Source: Tyto alba
Taxonomy: Eukaryota; Chordata; Aves; Strigiformes; Tytonidae
Reading direction: 5' to 3'
DNA length: 64,000 bases
Assembly: GCF_018691265.1 (NCBI RefSeq)
Contig: NW_024881283.1
Span: forward strand, 439,329 to 503,328
The notes beneath the pieces are model-generated. The model made no database searches. It was given only the letters and a program-made list of their open reading frames with translations, and was not told the origin of the DNA. Made by a program: the position numbers and the translations under genes. Below are positions 1 to 11,374 of this stretch, one piece after another; the first letter of the stretch is position 1; every line of letters begins with the position of its first letter.

Positions 1-360
1 CTGCAGGCTTCCTTCTACTGTGCTCTTTATGCACCTTTTTCCCTTCAGGATTTTGACATCCATCTTGCTTTCCCACCGAGCTGTCACCCCAGCATTTCTG
101 TACCTTCACTGACATCTCTCCACCCTCGCTGGCTGCTCCTTGAAAAACAATGTTGTGGGCTTTTTGAGAGTCCTTCTGGGCACCTGCTATGCCACAACGC
201 AAACCTTGTAGTGAGATTTCCTTCTCTCACATCCAGACTGAAGTTTCCAAGCTGCACTTTGTGGAGCTTTCCTCCTCCTCCCACTTCCAAGAAAAGCTCC
301 ATCTTCTCTGAAACCATCCTTCAAGCTGCAGACATCTGCTACAGTGCCCTGAGCCTCCAC
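1..360 (+). repeat. Partial copy of duplicated non-coding block R3
   Basis: This stretch resembles 5,800-6,130 and 20,060-20,400 in the same orientation and 40,790-40,990 inverted. Shared features are the sentence-like order of a CTTCAGG segment, a CTGACATCTCTCC or TTTCACCATTCTCC segment, the CTTGAAA(C/A)ACAA segment and a run ending in a CACTTTGTGG-like segment. No convincing protein is encoded; open frames here do not persist between copies. Confidence 0.6.
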
Positions 361-1039
361 TTTACCAGGCTAAAGAAGCCCAAGTCCCTCAGCCTACCCT
401 CAGAGGAAGGTGAGGACTGGATCTCAGAAGAAGGCTGTGACAGCACACAGCAGGACTGTCATGGTTTCACTGCAGGAGAGCTCCAGCGAAATCACAGAAG
501 ATGTGGCCCGCTCCACTGGGGACACAACACTGTATCTGGGACAGGAATGAGATGATGACCGTAGATGACATCAATACCCCTAGCCAGGGTGCAACTGCTT
601 TCTCAGCACAGACCTGCCAGTTTGGGAATCTTGCAGAGAGAAGTGGGTGGCACACAGCCCGGTACTGACCTTAGGATGTGGCCACCAGCGGGAAACACTC
701 AGCACGTGCAAAAGGTGCCAAAACCAGCACCGACACTGCTGTGAGCAGAGGTGGTACCTACGAGGAAGAACTTTTGTTTCTGTGTTAGTTGCTTCAATCA
801 ATTGTAAAGGAAGTTGGAAGAGGTGAAAGATGAAGGTATGTGTGCCTCTAAGTGCATTCACACTCCCTAGACATGCTCTGTGCCTTCTGAAAGGTGAGAA
901 ATGCCTTCTTCTGAAGGGCAGCGTCGCTCATGCTTGCAGAACCCCTTCTGAGTGCTCAGGTGAGATGCTCCCCAGGGCAGCTCCTTTCATTCTGTGCATT
1001 TGAAGGCAGGGGCCAGACAGCCAAGGAAGGGTGATGGAG
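361..1039. other. Non-coding, nothing recognised
   Basis: I see no gene, retroelement domain or strong repeat. The short open frames have no recognisable motifs. Confidence 0.5.
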
Positions 1040-1400
1040 CAGAGAGACAATGCAAATTTGGACTTCTGACCTAATCCTTCTGTGTCCCTCTGAAGACAGA
1101 TAAACAGCCTTTCTGAGCTGGGGTGAGAGGACCATGCTGGAAATGGTGGTTGCTATGTGCTGGTCTGTGGTGATTGCCCTGGGGCAGCTTCCCCGGGGTG
1201 CCCAGCGCACATGGGCACAGCCCAGCCCCTGCTCTGCTGGGCCTTCAGGTTTCTCACAGGAGCCTGAATGTGTGAGGACACTGCTGTGTGCCCCCACCCT
1301 GCACATTCACATATTTCCAGTCTTCACTGGTGGTTTCTCTTCTGGGCAATTTCCTGGGTATGCTCTTGAGAGCAACTCTGGAAGAAGACCTAAACCTTCC
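1040..1400 (+). repeat. Duplicated non-coding block shared with 17,930-18,210 and 19,255-19,320
   Basis: The stretch containing GAGCTGGGGTGAGAGG, CATGCTGGAAATGGTGGTTG and GATTGCCCTGGGGCAGCTTC recurs in the same order at 17,930-18,210. The end of the block (GGAAGAAGAC) recurs at 19,300. The second copy is split by about 1 kb of extra sequence. No coding content was recognised. Confidence 0.65.
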
Positions 1401-2010
1401 TGCATTGCCCTGAGGAGATCCCCTTGTCTGATGGAAACACTGTCCTGAAGGCCAGCTCTGTCACAGAAGTGCCCACTGCCTGTCCCTGCCTGTGGTCACA
1501 GAACTGCCACATCGTGGGACTGTGATCACGGCACAGAAGCACTCAGATCATAGGCCAATAAAAGGGCTCAGGAGCAGAAAGGGGAAGTTTAAAACCAGCA
1601 GCTTAGGAAAGATCAAGTGCATTTGCTTCCTGGAAGCACTGTTCTGCCAAGATGTTTTTCCCCTCCACCTCTGCACACAAGCACTGTCCCAGTAGATCCA
1701 GAGAACAGCTTGGAGGAAGGAACTTAGAGAAATATATTGCTGCAGTATCTTTTATATTGTTTAAACACAAAGAGAGAATGGGTCCTCATTTACAAAGTCT
1801 CTCAGTCACACAAATCTTGATAGATGCCAAATTAGAAAAGCTAAAAAGAATCACACTTCTTTGTAGAGAATATTATTTAAAGTAAAACAAACAAACAAAA
1901 AAAAAACCAACTCCCAAAACCCCAACAGAACCTACATACTGTGCCCTCCTTTGTAATGAGTTACATTTCAAGTTATTCACAAAATACAGGTAATTTATTG
2001 TTTCAGAAAT
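1401..2010. other. 3' flank of receptor A, non-coding
   Basis: AT-richer than its surroundings, with an A-rich run near 1,885-1,910. It lies downstream of the minus-strand receptor gene and may hold its 3' untranslated region, but no clear AATAAA on the minus strand could be assigned. Confidence 0.4.
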
Positions 2011-2973
2011 TCATGCTGTTATCAGTTCCCTCAGGGCATCTTTGATCTCTTGATTCCTCATGCTGTAGATGAGGGGGTTCACTGCTGGAGGCATCACTGA
2101 GTACAGAAATGACACCGCCAGGTCCAGAGATGGGGAGGAGATGGAGGGGGGCTTCAGGTAGGCAAAGATGGCAGTGCTGACAAACGGGGAGACCACGGCC
2201 AGGTGAGGGAGGCATGTGGAAAAGGCTTTGTGCCGTCCCTGCTCAGAGGGGATCCTCAGCACGGCCCTGAAGATCTGCACATAGGAAAAAAGAATGAAAA
2301 CAAAACACCCAAATGCTAAACAGACACTAACCACAAGGAGCCCAACTTCCCTGAGGTAGGAATCTGAGCAGGAGAGCTTGAGGATCTGGGGGATTTCACA
2401 GAAGAACTGGTCCACAACATTGCCTTGGCAGAGTGGTAGGGAAAATGTGTTGGCAGTGTGCAGGAGAGAATAGAGCAGCCCAGTGCCCCAGGCAGCTGCT
2501 GCCATGTGGACACAAGCTCTGCTGCCCAGGAGGGTCCCGTAGTGCAGGGGTTGGCAGATGGCAACGTAGCGGTCATAGGCCATGATGGTGAGAAGAGAAA
2601 ACTCTGCTGAAATGAAGAAAATAAAGAAAAAGATCTGGGCAGCACATCCCAAGTAGGAGATGTCCCTGGTGTCCCAGAGTGTGTTGGCCATGGATTTGGG
2701 GAGAGTGGTGGAGATGGAGCCCAGGTCAAGGAGGGAGAGGTTGAGGAGGAAGAAGTACATGGGGGTGTGGAGGTGGTGGTCGCAGGTGATGGCGGTGATG
2801 ATGAGGCCGTTGCCCAGGAGGGCAGCCAGGTAGATGCCCAGGAAGAGCCAGAAGTATAAGAGCTGCAGCTCCCGTCTGTCTGCAAATGCCAGGAGGAGGA
2901 ACTGGGTGATGGAGCTGCTGTTGAAAAATTGCTTCCACTGGTCATTGGGCACTGTCCACAGAGGAAAAGACAT
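2011..2973 (-). CDS. Olfactory receptor A, family-14-like, open frame with lost canonical start
   Basis: A seven-transmembrane odorant receptor of about 310 residues that would couple to the olfactory G protein at the cilia of sensory neurons. Family marks in order: an N-terminal NSS glycosylation site, LHTPMYFFLLNLSLLDL (TM2), MAYDRYVAICQPLHY (end of TM3), KAFSTCLPHLAVV (TM6) and PAVNPLIYSMRNQEI (TM7); it ends in TGA after ELITA. The frame from 2,973 is 320 codons, but its first 15 or so are not receptor-like. In paralogues B and C the protein begins ATG-TCC-AAC-AGC; here the corresponding codons are TTT-TTC-AAC-AGC, so the usual ATG (2,926-2,928) is gone. The in-frame ATG at 2,971-2,973 lies upstream of the conserved splice acceptor at 2,952-2,953, inside its pyrimidine tract, so it would normally be removed with the intron. 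The gene may therefore be an early pseudogene despite an intact body. Family assignment is secure; the exact subfamily is not. Confidence 0.82.
   Translation of the reverse strand: MSFPLWTVPNDQWKQFFNSSSITQFLLLAFADRRELQLLYFWLFLGIYLAALLGNGLIITAITCDHHLHTPMYFFLLNLSLLDLGSISTTLPKSMANTLWDTRDISYLGCAAQIFFFIFFISAEFSLLTIMAYDRYVAICQPLHYGTLLGSRACVHMAAAAWGTGLLYSLLHTANTFSLPLCQGNVVDQFFCEIPQILKLSCSDSYLREVGLLVVSVCLAFGCFVFILFSYVQIFRAVLRIPSEQGRHKAFSTCLPHLAVVSPFVSTAIFAYLKPPSISSPSLDLAVSFLYSVMPPAVNPLIYSMRNQEIKDALRELITA
2952..2972 (-). other. 3' splice acceptor before receptor A coding exon
   Basis: On the minus strand a pyrimidine-rich run (TCTTTTCCTCTGTGGACAG) precedes the coding exon. The same acceptor is present upstream of receptor copies B (about 26,391) and C (about 43,872), which supports a non-coding 5' exon joined to a single coding exon, the usual receptor gene layout. 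Confidence 0.65.
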
Positions 2974-4509
2974 TGAAATGTTAGTGTAGACTTGTCTGAG
3001 ATAAAACCTACTTCATATCTCTCAGTGACTGCCTCCCCCTTATAACCAAGTCCTCTGGCTCTGCTGTGAGCTCTGGAGGAGTCAGTCCTGCCAGACAGCC
3101 ATAGATAAATCAGAACATGGGTGATCACAGATTAAATCCACTCATGTTCAGCATTTTTGCTCCCAATTCACCTTACTGCAAGGCATAGCTGTGGGGATAT
3201 TGGATTTTTTAAACCATTTTTGTTGCACTACTACACATGAGGAGTGGTTTTAAGGCAGAAATTTATGGCATTTCTGCTGAACTCCTACTGAAACATTGTA
3301 TGTTTTGAGAGACCAAGGGGCTGTCCTGAAATTCAGAGTGAGGAGAGTTGCTCTGTCCATCAGCCCTGCTCTCATCTGCCCTTTGCTGACACCGTTTGAG
3401 CTGGATGATGGAAACAGGGCACAGCTGGAACGAGAGGAATCCAGTCTCCAAGCACAGCTCTCCAAAGCCCTCAGCCCCTCTCATCACACCTGAGGAGGAT
3501 CTCAGCTCTCCCCTCCCAGCCAGGGACACAGAGGGCTCATTGCAGCTGCCTGTGTGCAGACGCCCAGCAGCATTTCCATGGCCTTAACACTGAGGTGTTT
3601 CCTCCCTGGGGCTGCTGGATAACACAGAGATGTCCTGGGAAAGCTCTGCCCACCTGGAGAGAAACCTGCAGCCCAGCATGAGCCCCTCAGAGAGAGTTGA
3701 GTGTCCTAAAATGAAGGTGTCCTGAAGAGAGAATTAGGTCCTTTATTTTCCCCTGATCCCACAGATTATGAGGAGACTTTACTCCCATGGACACATCTGC
3801 ACAGCAGGACCCACAGGGTTGGGCTCTGAAATGCAGCTGAACCATGTACCCCTATCCCAGTAAGTCCACGGATGACAGTAAGAGGAGTAGATACAGGAAA
3901 ACAAAAATGGAGAAAATCCCCAATGCTGGAGCTGCTAGAGGGAGAAAGGGACAGGCAGTTAGGTATTGAGTAAGTTTTCCTCTTCAAGGGTGAGGCTGCT
4001 GAAAAGGTGCCCCATGGCCTTTAGGGTAGAGGCTGTGTTGAGTGGGAGAGGAGAGCAGGGGTTTGCTCAATGGAAGGCATCTGAACTGAAGGACTTGGCA
4101 GGGAGGAACTCAAATCCCCCCCACCCATGGTGTTCTGGGAGCAAGCCTTTCTGCCTCCCTGTCCATGTCTCTGATACCTGGGGTTGTCTGTGCTGGGACC
4201 TGCTTTTGTGTTTCCTTATCTCCTCCCTTTCAGTGCTGCCATCCCCCGTCCCACCTTCTGTGTGCTCAGCTCTGCCCTGCAGACCCCTCCTGGCAGCAGG
4301 ACACTTCCCAGGGCAGCTCTGTCTGCAGAGTCTCAGGAGCAGCTCAGAAAAGTGCTAATGAGAACTGGGATCTGAGTGCCCTCTCCACAATAAAGAAATA
4401 ATCTAAGCATTCCACCCAGTCAAACAAGAAAAGAAATCTCAAAGAGTCGCTGCTTTTCAAGTGCAGTCTTGACATCCTTCTTGAGAAGGACCATCTGCAA
4501 AAGCCCTCA
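2974..4509. other. 5' flank of receptor A, non-coding
   Basis: The first 150 bases are alignable to the sequence just upstream of receptor copies B and C (TCTCAGA-AAGTCT followed by the acceptor tract). Beyond that no gene was recognised. The segment containing CAGACCCCTCCTGGCAGCAGGACAC-like sequence near 4,280 resembles an inverted stretch near 24,180-24,210. Confidence 0.45.
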
Positions 4510-5230
4510 GAGTGATCTGGATCTGTGAGCATCCCTGATCCACACAGCAGCAGCTTCTGGAGAGCAGAAGGAGCCTGCCCTGGTGGGGGTCTCTCCTTCC
4601 CCCCACAGCTTCTCCCCACAGCGCTGTGGGGAGCTCCCCGGGCAGGCTGAGTGCTGACCCTGGCAGGCGGCAGAGTCCCTGCCCCAGCACACAGCCCCCT
4701 GGGGTGCAGGGACCCTGCTGGGAAGGACAGCCCTGGGCACCCCTGCCTGCACACCCGGCTGCACACCCCTGCAGCCGGCCCCGCCAGAAGGCAGCCCTCA
4801 TGCCCTGGCCCTCGCAGGGGCACAAGGGAAGCCCTGCTCGGGAGCACCTCCTCCTCCTCCTCGTCCTCCTCTAGGCAGGAGGCAGATTCCTGGCGGCTCT
4901 GCCGCCTTCCCCAGATCCCTCCCGGAGCTGCAGCTGCATTGCCCTGCACTCCCAGACTTACTGTGGCCAGGGCCCTGACGCTTTCTCCTCCTCGGAGCTC
5001 TCAGCAGCCTCCCAGCCCAGGCTGCCTTGAAGCTGTGTGTGCCTCGCTGGTCTGCCCTGGGTGCCTGCAGGCAGTGCCCTCAGCCCTGCTGCGCTTTGCA
5101 GAGGAGCTGCTCCTGGGCAGAGCTGTCTCTCTGCAGCGCTGCCCACTTGCCAGGAGCTCCCTCCGGCCCAGGAACCTGGCCCAGCTCAGCACCACAGCAA
5201 CAGCCCAAGGCACTTTAATGACCCCTCAGG
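4510..5230 (+). repeat. Duplicated GC-rich block R1
   Basis: Contains GCAGAGGAGCTGCTCCTGGG and CTGTCTCTCTGCAGCGCTGCC. Further copies lie at 19,370-19,600 (plus), 23,240-23,780 (minus, more diverged) and 41,600-42,290 (minus). All three frames are open over parts of the block, which reflects GC-rich composition rather than a protein; no start, splice pattern or domain was consistent between copies. Confidence 0.7.
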
Positions 5231-6026
5231 AGGGTTTTGTGCCAACTCCATGGAAATCAGGCACAGAGAAGCTGAAGAAACCTCTGAAGAATTCAAAGTT
5301 ATATTCAGACTCCAAAGTTTCCTGCACTGTTAATAGCTCCCACTGAGGATGCTATTGACAAAGCCACCTCAGGGTCCAGTTAGAGCAGAAATCTGGAGGC
5401 AGTGCTGACAAGTCAAAAACTAAAAGGGAAAGGTGGCTCTGATGCTGAGTAAACCTGAATGTGTTGCATTAAGCCAAAGTTCCAAGCTCAAAGCCCATTA
5501 ACCAAATGGCCAAGCCACGACCCCCAGCCCCTGGGAAGGGAGATCCTGTCCCTCCCACATTCCTCAGGGCTCTTCCTGGGTAAGGGGTATGGAGATGTGC
5601 ACCTCCCAGGCTCCTGAGGATGCACAAGGAGGCCATGAGGCCCCTGTGCTGCAAGGGACTGTGCCTCCTCACAGGCATCAGTGGCAGAGACACCAGCCAT
5701 AGCCAAAATCGTGATGGGGTTGACTTTACTGGGGGCTTTCAGCTTTCCCACAGCCCTCTGTCATCTCCACCACAGGCTGTCCTATGGGGTTGCATGCCCT
5801 GCGCCTCTTTTCCTTCAGGCTGTCCTCATCCCCCCAGCTGTCTCACCTCGCTCCCCCTGAGCATCTTCCTTTCTTTCCTGACATTTCACCATTCTCCCTG
5901 GCTCTTCCTTGAAACACAAAGCCTTGGGCTGATCTCAACTCCTTCTGAGTGATGCGTTGCATCGCAACACTGCCCTTGCAGTGAAATTGTTTTCTCCTTG
6001 CGCCCAGTCTGGCCTTCCCCATCTGC
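5231..6026 (+). repeat. Duplicated block R2/R3
   Basis: Mirrored at 40,790-41,540 and repeated directly at 19,740-20,400. Landmarks are AGGCTCCTGAGGATG-like and CACCACAGGCTGTCCTATGG segments. No coding potential beyond short frames. Confidence 0.65.
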
Positions 6027-6480
6027 ACTTTATGGCATTATTTCTTTCTCACCCTGTTTTCCACTATGAAAAAAGCTCCACCTTCTCTGAAACCTCTCTT
6101 GCAGCTATGTTGGGCTACTCCTAAACTGTCCCAAGTCTTCACACCACTAAGCCCATGGCATTCACACTCTTTATTTGTCATGTGTTTGAGTCCTCCAGAC
6201 CCATCTTGGGAGATGTCTGGGTACTCTCCAAGGTGTTTGCAGATTAAAATATAGAGGTCAAAGTCCAAAAAAGGTGGAGTGAGACATTTTATCAGGGCCA
6301 GTAGTGACAGGAGAAAGGTCAATTATTTTAGATATAGATTTGATATAAAAATTAAATGTTTTACCATGAGAGTGTGGAGACACTGGAACAGCTTGCATGG
6401 GGAATTTCCAGGGACAGTGAATCCAGCATTTCTCTGGGCAACTTTTCCAGTGTATCACCACCATCACAGTAAAAAATTAT
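6027..6480 (+). repeat. First copy of a direct duplication, ending in CR1 3' sequence
   Basis: The segment resembles 7,575-8,040. Its last 180 bases (GACACTGGAACAGCTT and following) are the 3' untranslated part of a CR1 LINE in plus orientation. The mirrored copy is at 40,450-40,800. Confidence 0.65.
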
Positions 6481-7480
6481 TTATCTTATATCTAGTCTAA
6501 ATCTACCTTCTCTCAGTTTAAAACCATTGCACATCATCTTATCCCTATAATCTCTTAACAAGAGTCTCTACATATCTTTCCTGTAGCTCTGCTGAAGTAC
6601 TGGAGTGCCGCTAAAATTTCCCCCTTGGAGCCTTCTCTTCTTCAGGTTGAACAAAACCAACTCTCTCAGCCTGTCCTCACAAGGGAGGTGCTCCATCCCC
6701 CTGATCATCCTTGTGGCCTCCTCTGGACCCGCTCAAGCAGATCCATGTCCTTCTTATGCTGGAGACTGCAGAGCTGGGCATAGCACTGAAGGCGGGGTCA
6801 CATAAGAGTGGAGTAGAGGGGGAAGAACACCTCGCTCAACCTGTTGGCCACATTTCTCTTGATGCAGCCCAGGATACAGTTGGCTTTTTGGGCTGCAAGG
6901 GCACATTGGTGGCTCACAGTCAGTTTTCCATCCATTAATACCCCCAAGTTCTTCTCCGCAAGGCTGTTCTCAATCCACTCCTCGTGCAGCCTCTATATGT
7001 GCTTGGGATTGCCCTGACCCACCTTCAGGACCTTGCACTTGGCCTTGCTGAACTTCATGACGTTTGCATGGGCTCACTTCTCAGCCACTGGGCTCACTTC
7101 TCCAGCCTGTCCAGGTCCCTCTGGATGGCAGCCCTTCCCTCCAGCATGTCACTGCACCACACAGCTCGGTGTCATCGGTGAACTTGCTGAGGGTGCACTT
7201 TATCCCACTGTTCAAGTCGACAACAAAGATCTTTAAGAGCACCAGTCCCAACACCACATCCTAAGGAAAACCACTCGTCACTGATCTCTACTTGGACATC
7301 AAGGCATTGACCGCAGCTCTCTCAGTGCAAATTATCCAGCCAATTCCTTTTCCACTGAGTGCTCCATCCATCAAATCCACGTCTCTCCAACTTAGAGACA
7401 AGGATGTCAAGTGCTTTGCACAAGTCCAGGTAGATGGTGTCAGTTGCTCTTCCAACTGCTCTTTTGTGGGGCCAGCAACT
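6480..7480 (-). mobile_element. CR1 LINE fragment, reverse transcriptase to near 3' end
   Basis: A chicken-repeat-1 retrotransposon fragment read on the minus strand. From 7,480 downwards it encodes a degraded reverse transcriptase stretch with a [13 protein letters not shown] motif and a [14 protein letters not shown] motif, then the FSKFTDDT-like segment, and the region with CTCCATCCCCCTGATCATCC on the plus strand, typical of CR1 3' coding sequence. Frames are broken. A mirrored copy lies at 39,720-40,440, so insertion predates the inverted duplication. Confidence 0.85.
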
Positions 7481-7570
7481 GGCAAGATCAGTGTGTGTGC
7501 TTGTCACATCGGTGTGTATGTCAGCGGGTGTAACCATGAGCGAACATCAAACCAGATGATCCAGTGAGTA
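7465..7570 (+). mobile_element. CR1 5'-region-like segment, first copy
   Basis: A GGCCAGCAACTGG segment followed by TGTATGTCAGCGGGTGTAACC. The same segment recurs at 8,040-8,150 and, inverted, at 21,770-21,910, where it runs into CR1 endonuclease sequence. That context suggests it is the 5' leader of a CR1 subfamily. Confidence 0.5.
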
Positions 7571-8150
7571 TAAGGGGCACTTCTTGGCATTATTTCTTTC
7601 TCATGTTGTTTTCCACTATGAAGAAAATCTCCACCATCTCTGAAACCACCCTACAAAGGCACTTGGGCTTCTCCTAGACTGACCCAATTCTCCACACCAC
7701 TTAGCCCATGACGTTCATAACCTGTGTATTGAGCATGTCCTTGTGGTTTCCAGACCCCATCTTAGGGGGATGTCTGGTCACGCTTCAATCTGTTTGGAGA
7801 TGGAAAAAACCTTGGTCACAGGTCAAGAAAGATGGAGTGAGACATTTTACAAGGGCCTGTAGTGGCAGGACAAGCGGCAATGGTGGTAAACTGAAAGAGG
7901 GTAGATTTAGTTTTGATAAAATGAGGAAATGCTTTATGATGAGGGTGTTGAGATACTGTAACAGGTTGCCTAGAGAAGTTCTAGGGAGGGGGAATTCACC
8001 ACTTCCCTGGTCAACCTGTTCCAGTGCCTCACCACGTGTGTATATCACGTTTATGAGTATGTATGTCAGTGGGTGTAACCACTAGCAAACACCAAACCAG
8101 AGCAACAGTGAGTAGAAGAGGACTGGGAGCCTGGAATTTTTGACAGCTTA
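7571..8150 (+). repeat. Second copy of the 6,027-6,480 duplication plus leader segment
   Basis: Direct repeat of 6,027-6,480 with CR1 3'-type sequence at 7,830-8,040 (GTTGCCTAGAGAAGTT), followed by another copy of the CR1-leader-like segment. It accounts for part of the length excess of arm A. Confidence 0.6.
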
Positions 8151-8429
8151 AATCTGTGCTGGACAACAGAGAGACCAGAATTTATGTAAGTAGCTCCTGG
8201 AGGAGTAAGGTGGCTCAAACCACCTCCTGGAGATGCTGTGGGTGCTTGGGCATCTGGTACTGATTATGCCATAGGTCTTTACCTGAAGGGGAACTTGTCC
8301 TTTTTGGAAGAGGGCATCAGGAATGCATGGAGCTCTGTCTGGGGATGGATGAGGAGTCAGCTGATGCATAATGACTGCAACAAAGCCTGTGCTGAGATCA
8401 GAGTCTGTGCTGTGCAACACACCCCATCA
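8151..8429 (+). mobile_element. CR1 5' coding-start-like fragment
   Basis: GGAATGCATGGAGCTCTGTC and the preceding GGTACTGATTATGCCATAGGTCT match the inverted sequence at about 21,570-21,690 that leads into CR1 endonuclease. No intact frame. Confidence 0.5.
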
Positions 8430-8735
8430 AGAAATGATGCTGTTAAACAGTAGATTTGCAGTGGTGGCAACCATGCTGTTTTTGCAAGGGGGGCTTCTGT
8501 CCAATTACTAATAGGATGTGCTACTACCAAGATGCATTTGGTGTTTCAAGCTGTCACTGGCAGAGGTCCCACGAAATCAGTCTGTAGTTGTGCCCGTGAG
8601 TCTTCACTCTGTTGGTGCTGGACTGGGGCTTTAACTCCAGTGTAATCTGCACTGGTCATGGCAGGAGAAAGACAGCTCCTACACCAGAGATCTACATCCT
8701 TCTTCCTGTTAGGCCAGCACTCACTGTCCTTCACT
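8430..8735 (-). pseudogene. Retroelement integrase-like remnant
   Basis: The minus-strand frame carries a WCRSCLS segment, then a TDFVGPLP segment, in the order and spacing of the zinc-binding region and first catalytic aspartate region of retroviral or gypsy-type integrases. It runs into a stop just after this motif. No LTR or neighbouring pol domain was assigned, so the parent element is unknown. Confidence 0.4.
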
Positions 8736-8999
8736 CTGCTCAGAGGGTTTGCCTTAGCTCATGGATGAGCTTAATTAGATTCTACCTGAACATTCTTAGT
8801 TACTTTAACTATGGGTCATCCCCAAGAATGTGCTGGCAAGGGTACCAGGATCCATGGTGGCAGCCCACAGGAACCTGGGCCTTCCCGGAAGAACCTGTGG
8901 AACTTGAAGAAGACTGACGCTTGAATGCCCAGACTCCAGTGAAGGCATTGCATTTATTGCCACTTATGTGAGTGAAAATGTGTTCCTCTGCTAGAAACC
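8736..8999. other. Non-coding, nothing recognised
   Basis: No motif or repeat recognised. Confidence 0.4.
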
Positions 9000-9260
9000 G
9001 AGATGCTGTTCCATCTTTCTCTAGCTCATTTTCAAAAATCTTTTGTTCTTTTTCTAAATCTTGTGGTTGGCCAATATCTAGCTGCAGTTATTTAATTTGT
9101 AACCAGAGTCTGTGTCTGTGGACCCTAAGATCTTATGTTGTTTTGATTAAGACAATTTTCTTAAATTGGGAAATTCCTCGTCCTTCAATTTCTGGATGGC
9201 TTTTTGCATTTTCTTTACCTTTTCACCTGTTCCGCTCAGGACAAACCTCTTTCTGAATGC
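9000..9260 (-). other. Coiled-coil-like coding relic, mirrored at 37,740-37,985
   Basis: Read on the minus strand here, and on the plus strand at 37,740-37,985, the sequence encodes heptad-like runs rich in Leu, Glu and Lys (for example LERGLKILENELEKFGTEAQ in the partner) with interrupting stops. It could be a retroelement gag coiled coil or an exon relic; the sequence does not decide. Confidence 0.3.
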
Positions 9261-9580
9261 ACCAGATTGTATCAAGTTTCTCTATTGCTGGGGCAATGGG
9301 AGAAGCCTGAGGAGCCCCTGGGCCAGGAGTCTTTTCCTGGGAGAGGGGCTGGCCCAGAGGGGCTTGCTGGCAGGGGACAATAAGGATGCCTGGGAGACCG
9401 GAGCAAGGGACACAGGGAGACACCCGCCTCCATCTCCTCATGCCATGGCTGGCCCTCAGCCCTGGGGCTGATGGGGAGGCTGAGACACCTCTCCTTCCTT
9501 CCTTCACTCCCCACACTTGGATGGGCCTCAGGAAACATCCAGGAGCCTGGAGGATGCACAAACCTCCTGGGCTGAGGTCC
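9240..9580 (+). repeat. Duplicated block R5
   Basis: Carries CATGCCATGGCTGGCCCT, CCCTGGGGCTGATGGGGAGG and related segments that recur at 26,840-27,440, 45,130-45,720 (plus), 37,400-37,700 and 52,960-53,560 (minus). In three of these it lies 3' of a receptor copy. Confidence 0.7.
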
Positions 9581-11374
9581 CATTGCTGCAGGGGAAGAGG
9601 AACGGTGTGTGAGACAGATGGGAGTGCAGGGAGAGAGTGTGGGGGGGTGTGGCAGTGTGTGTGTAACAGAAAGGAAGAAGTGAGGTGTGTGGCAGAGGGA
9701 GGTGTGGGAGTGTATCGTAGAGAAGTGAAAGAGGTAGAGTTTTTATTTGGAAGCATCAGAAGAAGGTGGGTGTGCAGTTCAGTGTTGTGACATGGAGCTA
9801 TATAGAAGATTGAAGTGAGGCTGGGTTCAGGGATAACTTTGACAATTGAGGAGCAATAGTAGGCCTTTGGAAGAAGTTCCACAGGCTATGGGGAACTCAC
9901 AGCCATTTGCAAAAGAAAAGAACATGACAGTTTTGTGTCTGAATAAATAGTGAGTGAGGACAGAGAGTCATCAGTAGAGGTTGGGACAGCATGGGATCAG
10001 AGTGAAGTGGGGAAGCAGGGGTGGTGGTTAAAATCTGCACAGAAACAGGCACAGGTATAGGCAAGTGTAGGACAGCCTGTGGTGGGAAAGGCTCCTTGGC
10101 TGAGATTGGGACCCCCCAACACAACTGAAACCTTTGTCCTTCTGACTGTGGCTGCTGTCTCTTCCACTGAGGTCCCTGAGAGCACACCAGTTCCTTACAG
10201 CCACAGCGCTTTTCTGCCTCCTCCTCTACCCTCCTCACAGCCTGGGAGGAGACCTCCCGCTGTCCTGAACTCGGCATCACACACCCCCCTACATCTCACT
10301 GCCCCCAGGGAGAACCCTCAGCATCCCTGAGGGGAAGGATCCCCATTCCCAGGCTATGGGGGTCAGGGCTTGAACAGCCTGCATGAGGAAACACATGAAG
10401 GGCTTTCACAGTCACCTGAACGTTTGATTTTCAGGCTGGCAGCAGTGCCTCTGCCTTCCTGCTTCACCACCCCCAGGGACAGGGACCTTGTCTCCTCATT
10501 CCCTCCATGGGCTCTTCAGTGATGGCCCTCGGTGGCCATCACTGACACCCTCAGGAACTTGGAAGGTTCCTGCTGACTCCGACTTCTCTAGAGGCCAGTT
10601 CAATCCCTTTCCAGGATCTGCAGTTCAGCAACTTGACACCAGAGGGCTCAGAAGCAGCTAAAACGTCCTCAATAGCCAAGTCTCTGAGTATCACTGAATT
10701 CCGCAGTTCCTATGTAGTGTATTTGAGTGGTTTCAGGAGTGTAGTCAAAGTGAAAAGCTTTCAGTATTAAATGTTAATAAGAAACAATCTCTTCTTTTTC
10801 CACTAGTTCTTATTTTCCTGCTTACACACTAAGGGACATCACCTAACTGCAATTGATACTGATTCTAGAGCATCTCCTGATTAAGTCTGAATATGGAGGG
10901 AAGTCAAGACCCTGTATGTCAGACACTCTCTGGACAGTGTTTGTCCCTACCTCCAACCCCACATGTCTCTCACCAGCCCCCTGCGACTTACAGCACCTTT
11001 GTTCCAATCTGAGCTTTCTCCAGGATGGTCTGTAGCTGCACGTTTCAGCCCATTCACACCAACTCCTACCTGCCGTACCTGGGAAATGAGCTGCACACAG
11101 ACACAGAAGAATGTTTCTTACTTGCCAAAACAAACAAAAAAAAAAAGAAATTATGGTCCAGTTCAACAATTAAAAAAAAAAAAAAAAAAAAGATACCCAG
11201 AACTCCTCTTCTGCATATGAAGTCCACCTAAACTGCTCTGAAGTCCAATTTCTATAGTGGAGATGCCCTTAAACCGAAGGAAAACATATTTTTTGTCAAG
11301 CAGAGAGCCCAAGAGACCCCAGTGTACCCCCTGCCCCAGAATCTGTCTGTAATCACTCATGGTCACTCACACCT
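9581..11374. other. Arm A interior, non-coding
   Basis: 9,600-9,900 is G/T-rich with GTGTG runs. 10,370-11,370 is mirrored at 36,300-37,290. An A-rich run lies at 11,169-11,191. No gene recognised. Confidence 0.5.

Noticed and set aside
2316..3128. 270-codon frame overlapping receptor A on the same strand
   Set aside because: A shifted reading of the receptor coding sequence; no family motif in that frame.
4344..5346. 200-codon-class frames in block R1 on both strands
   Set aside because: Different frames are open in different copies; no consistent start, splice or domain.
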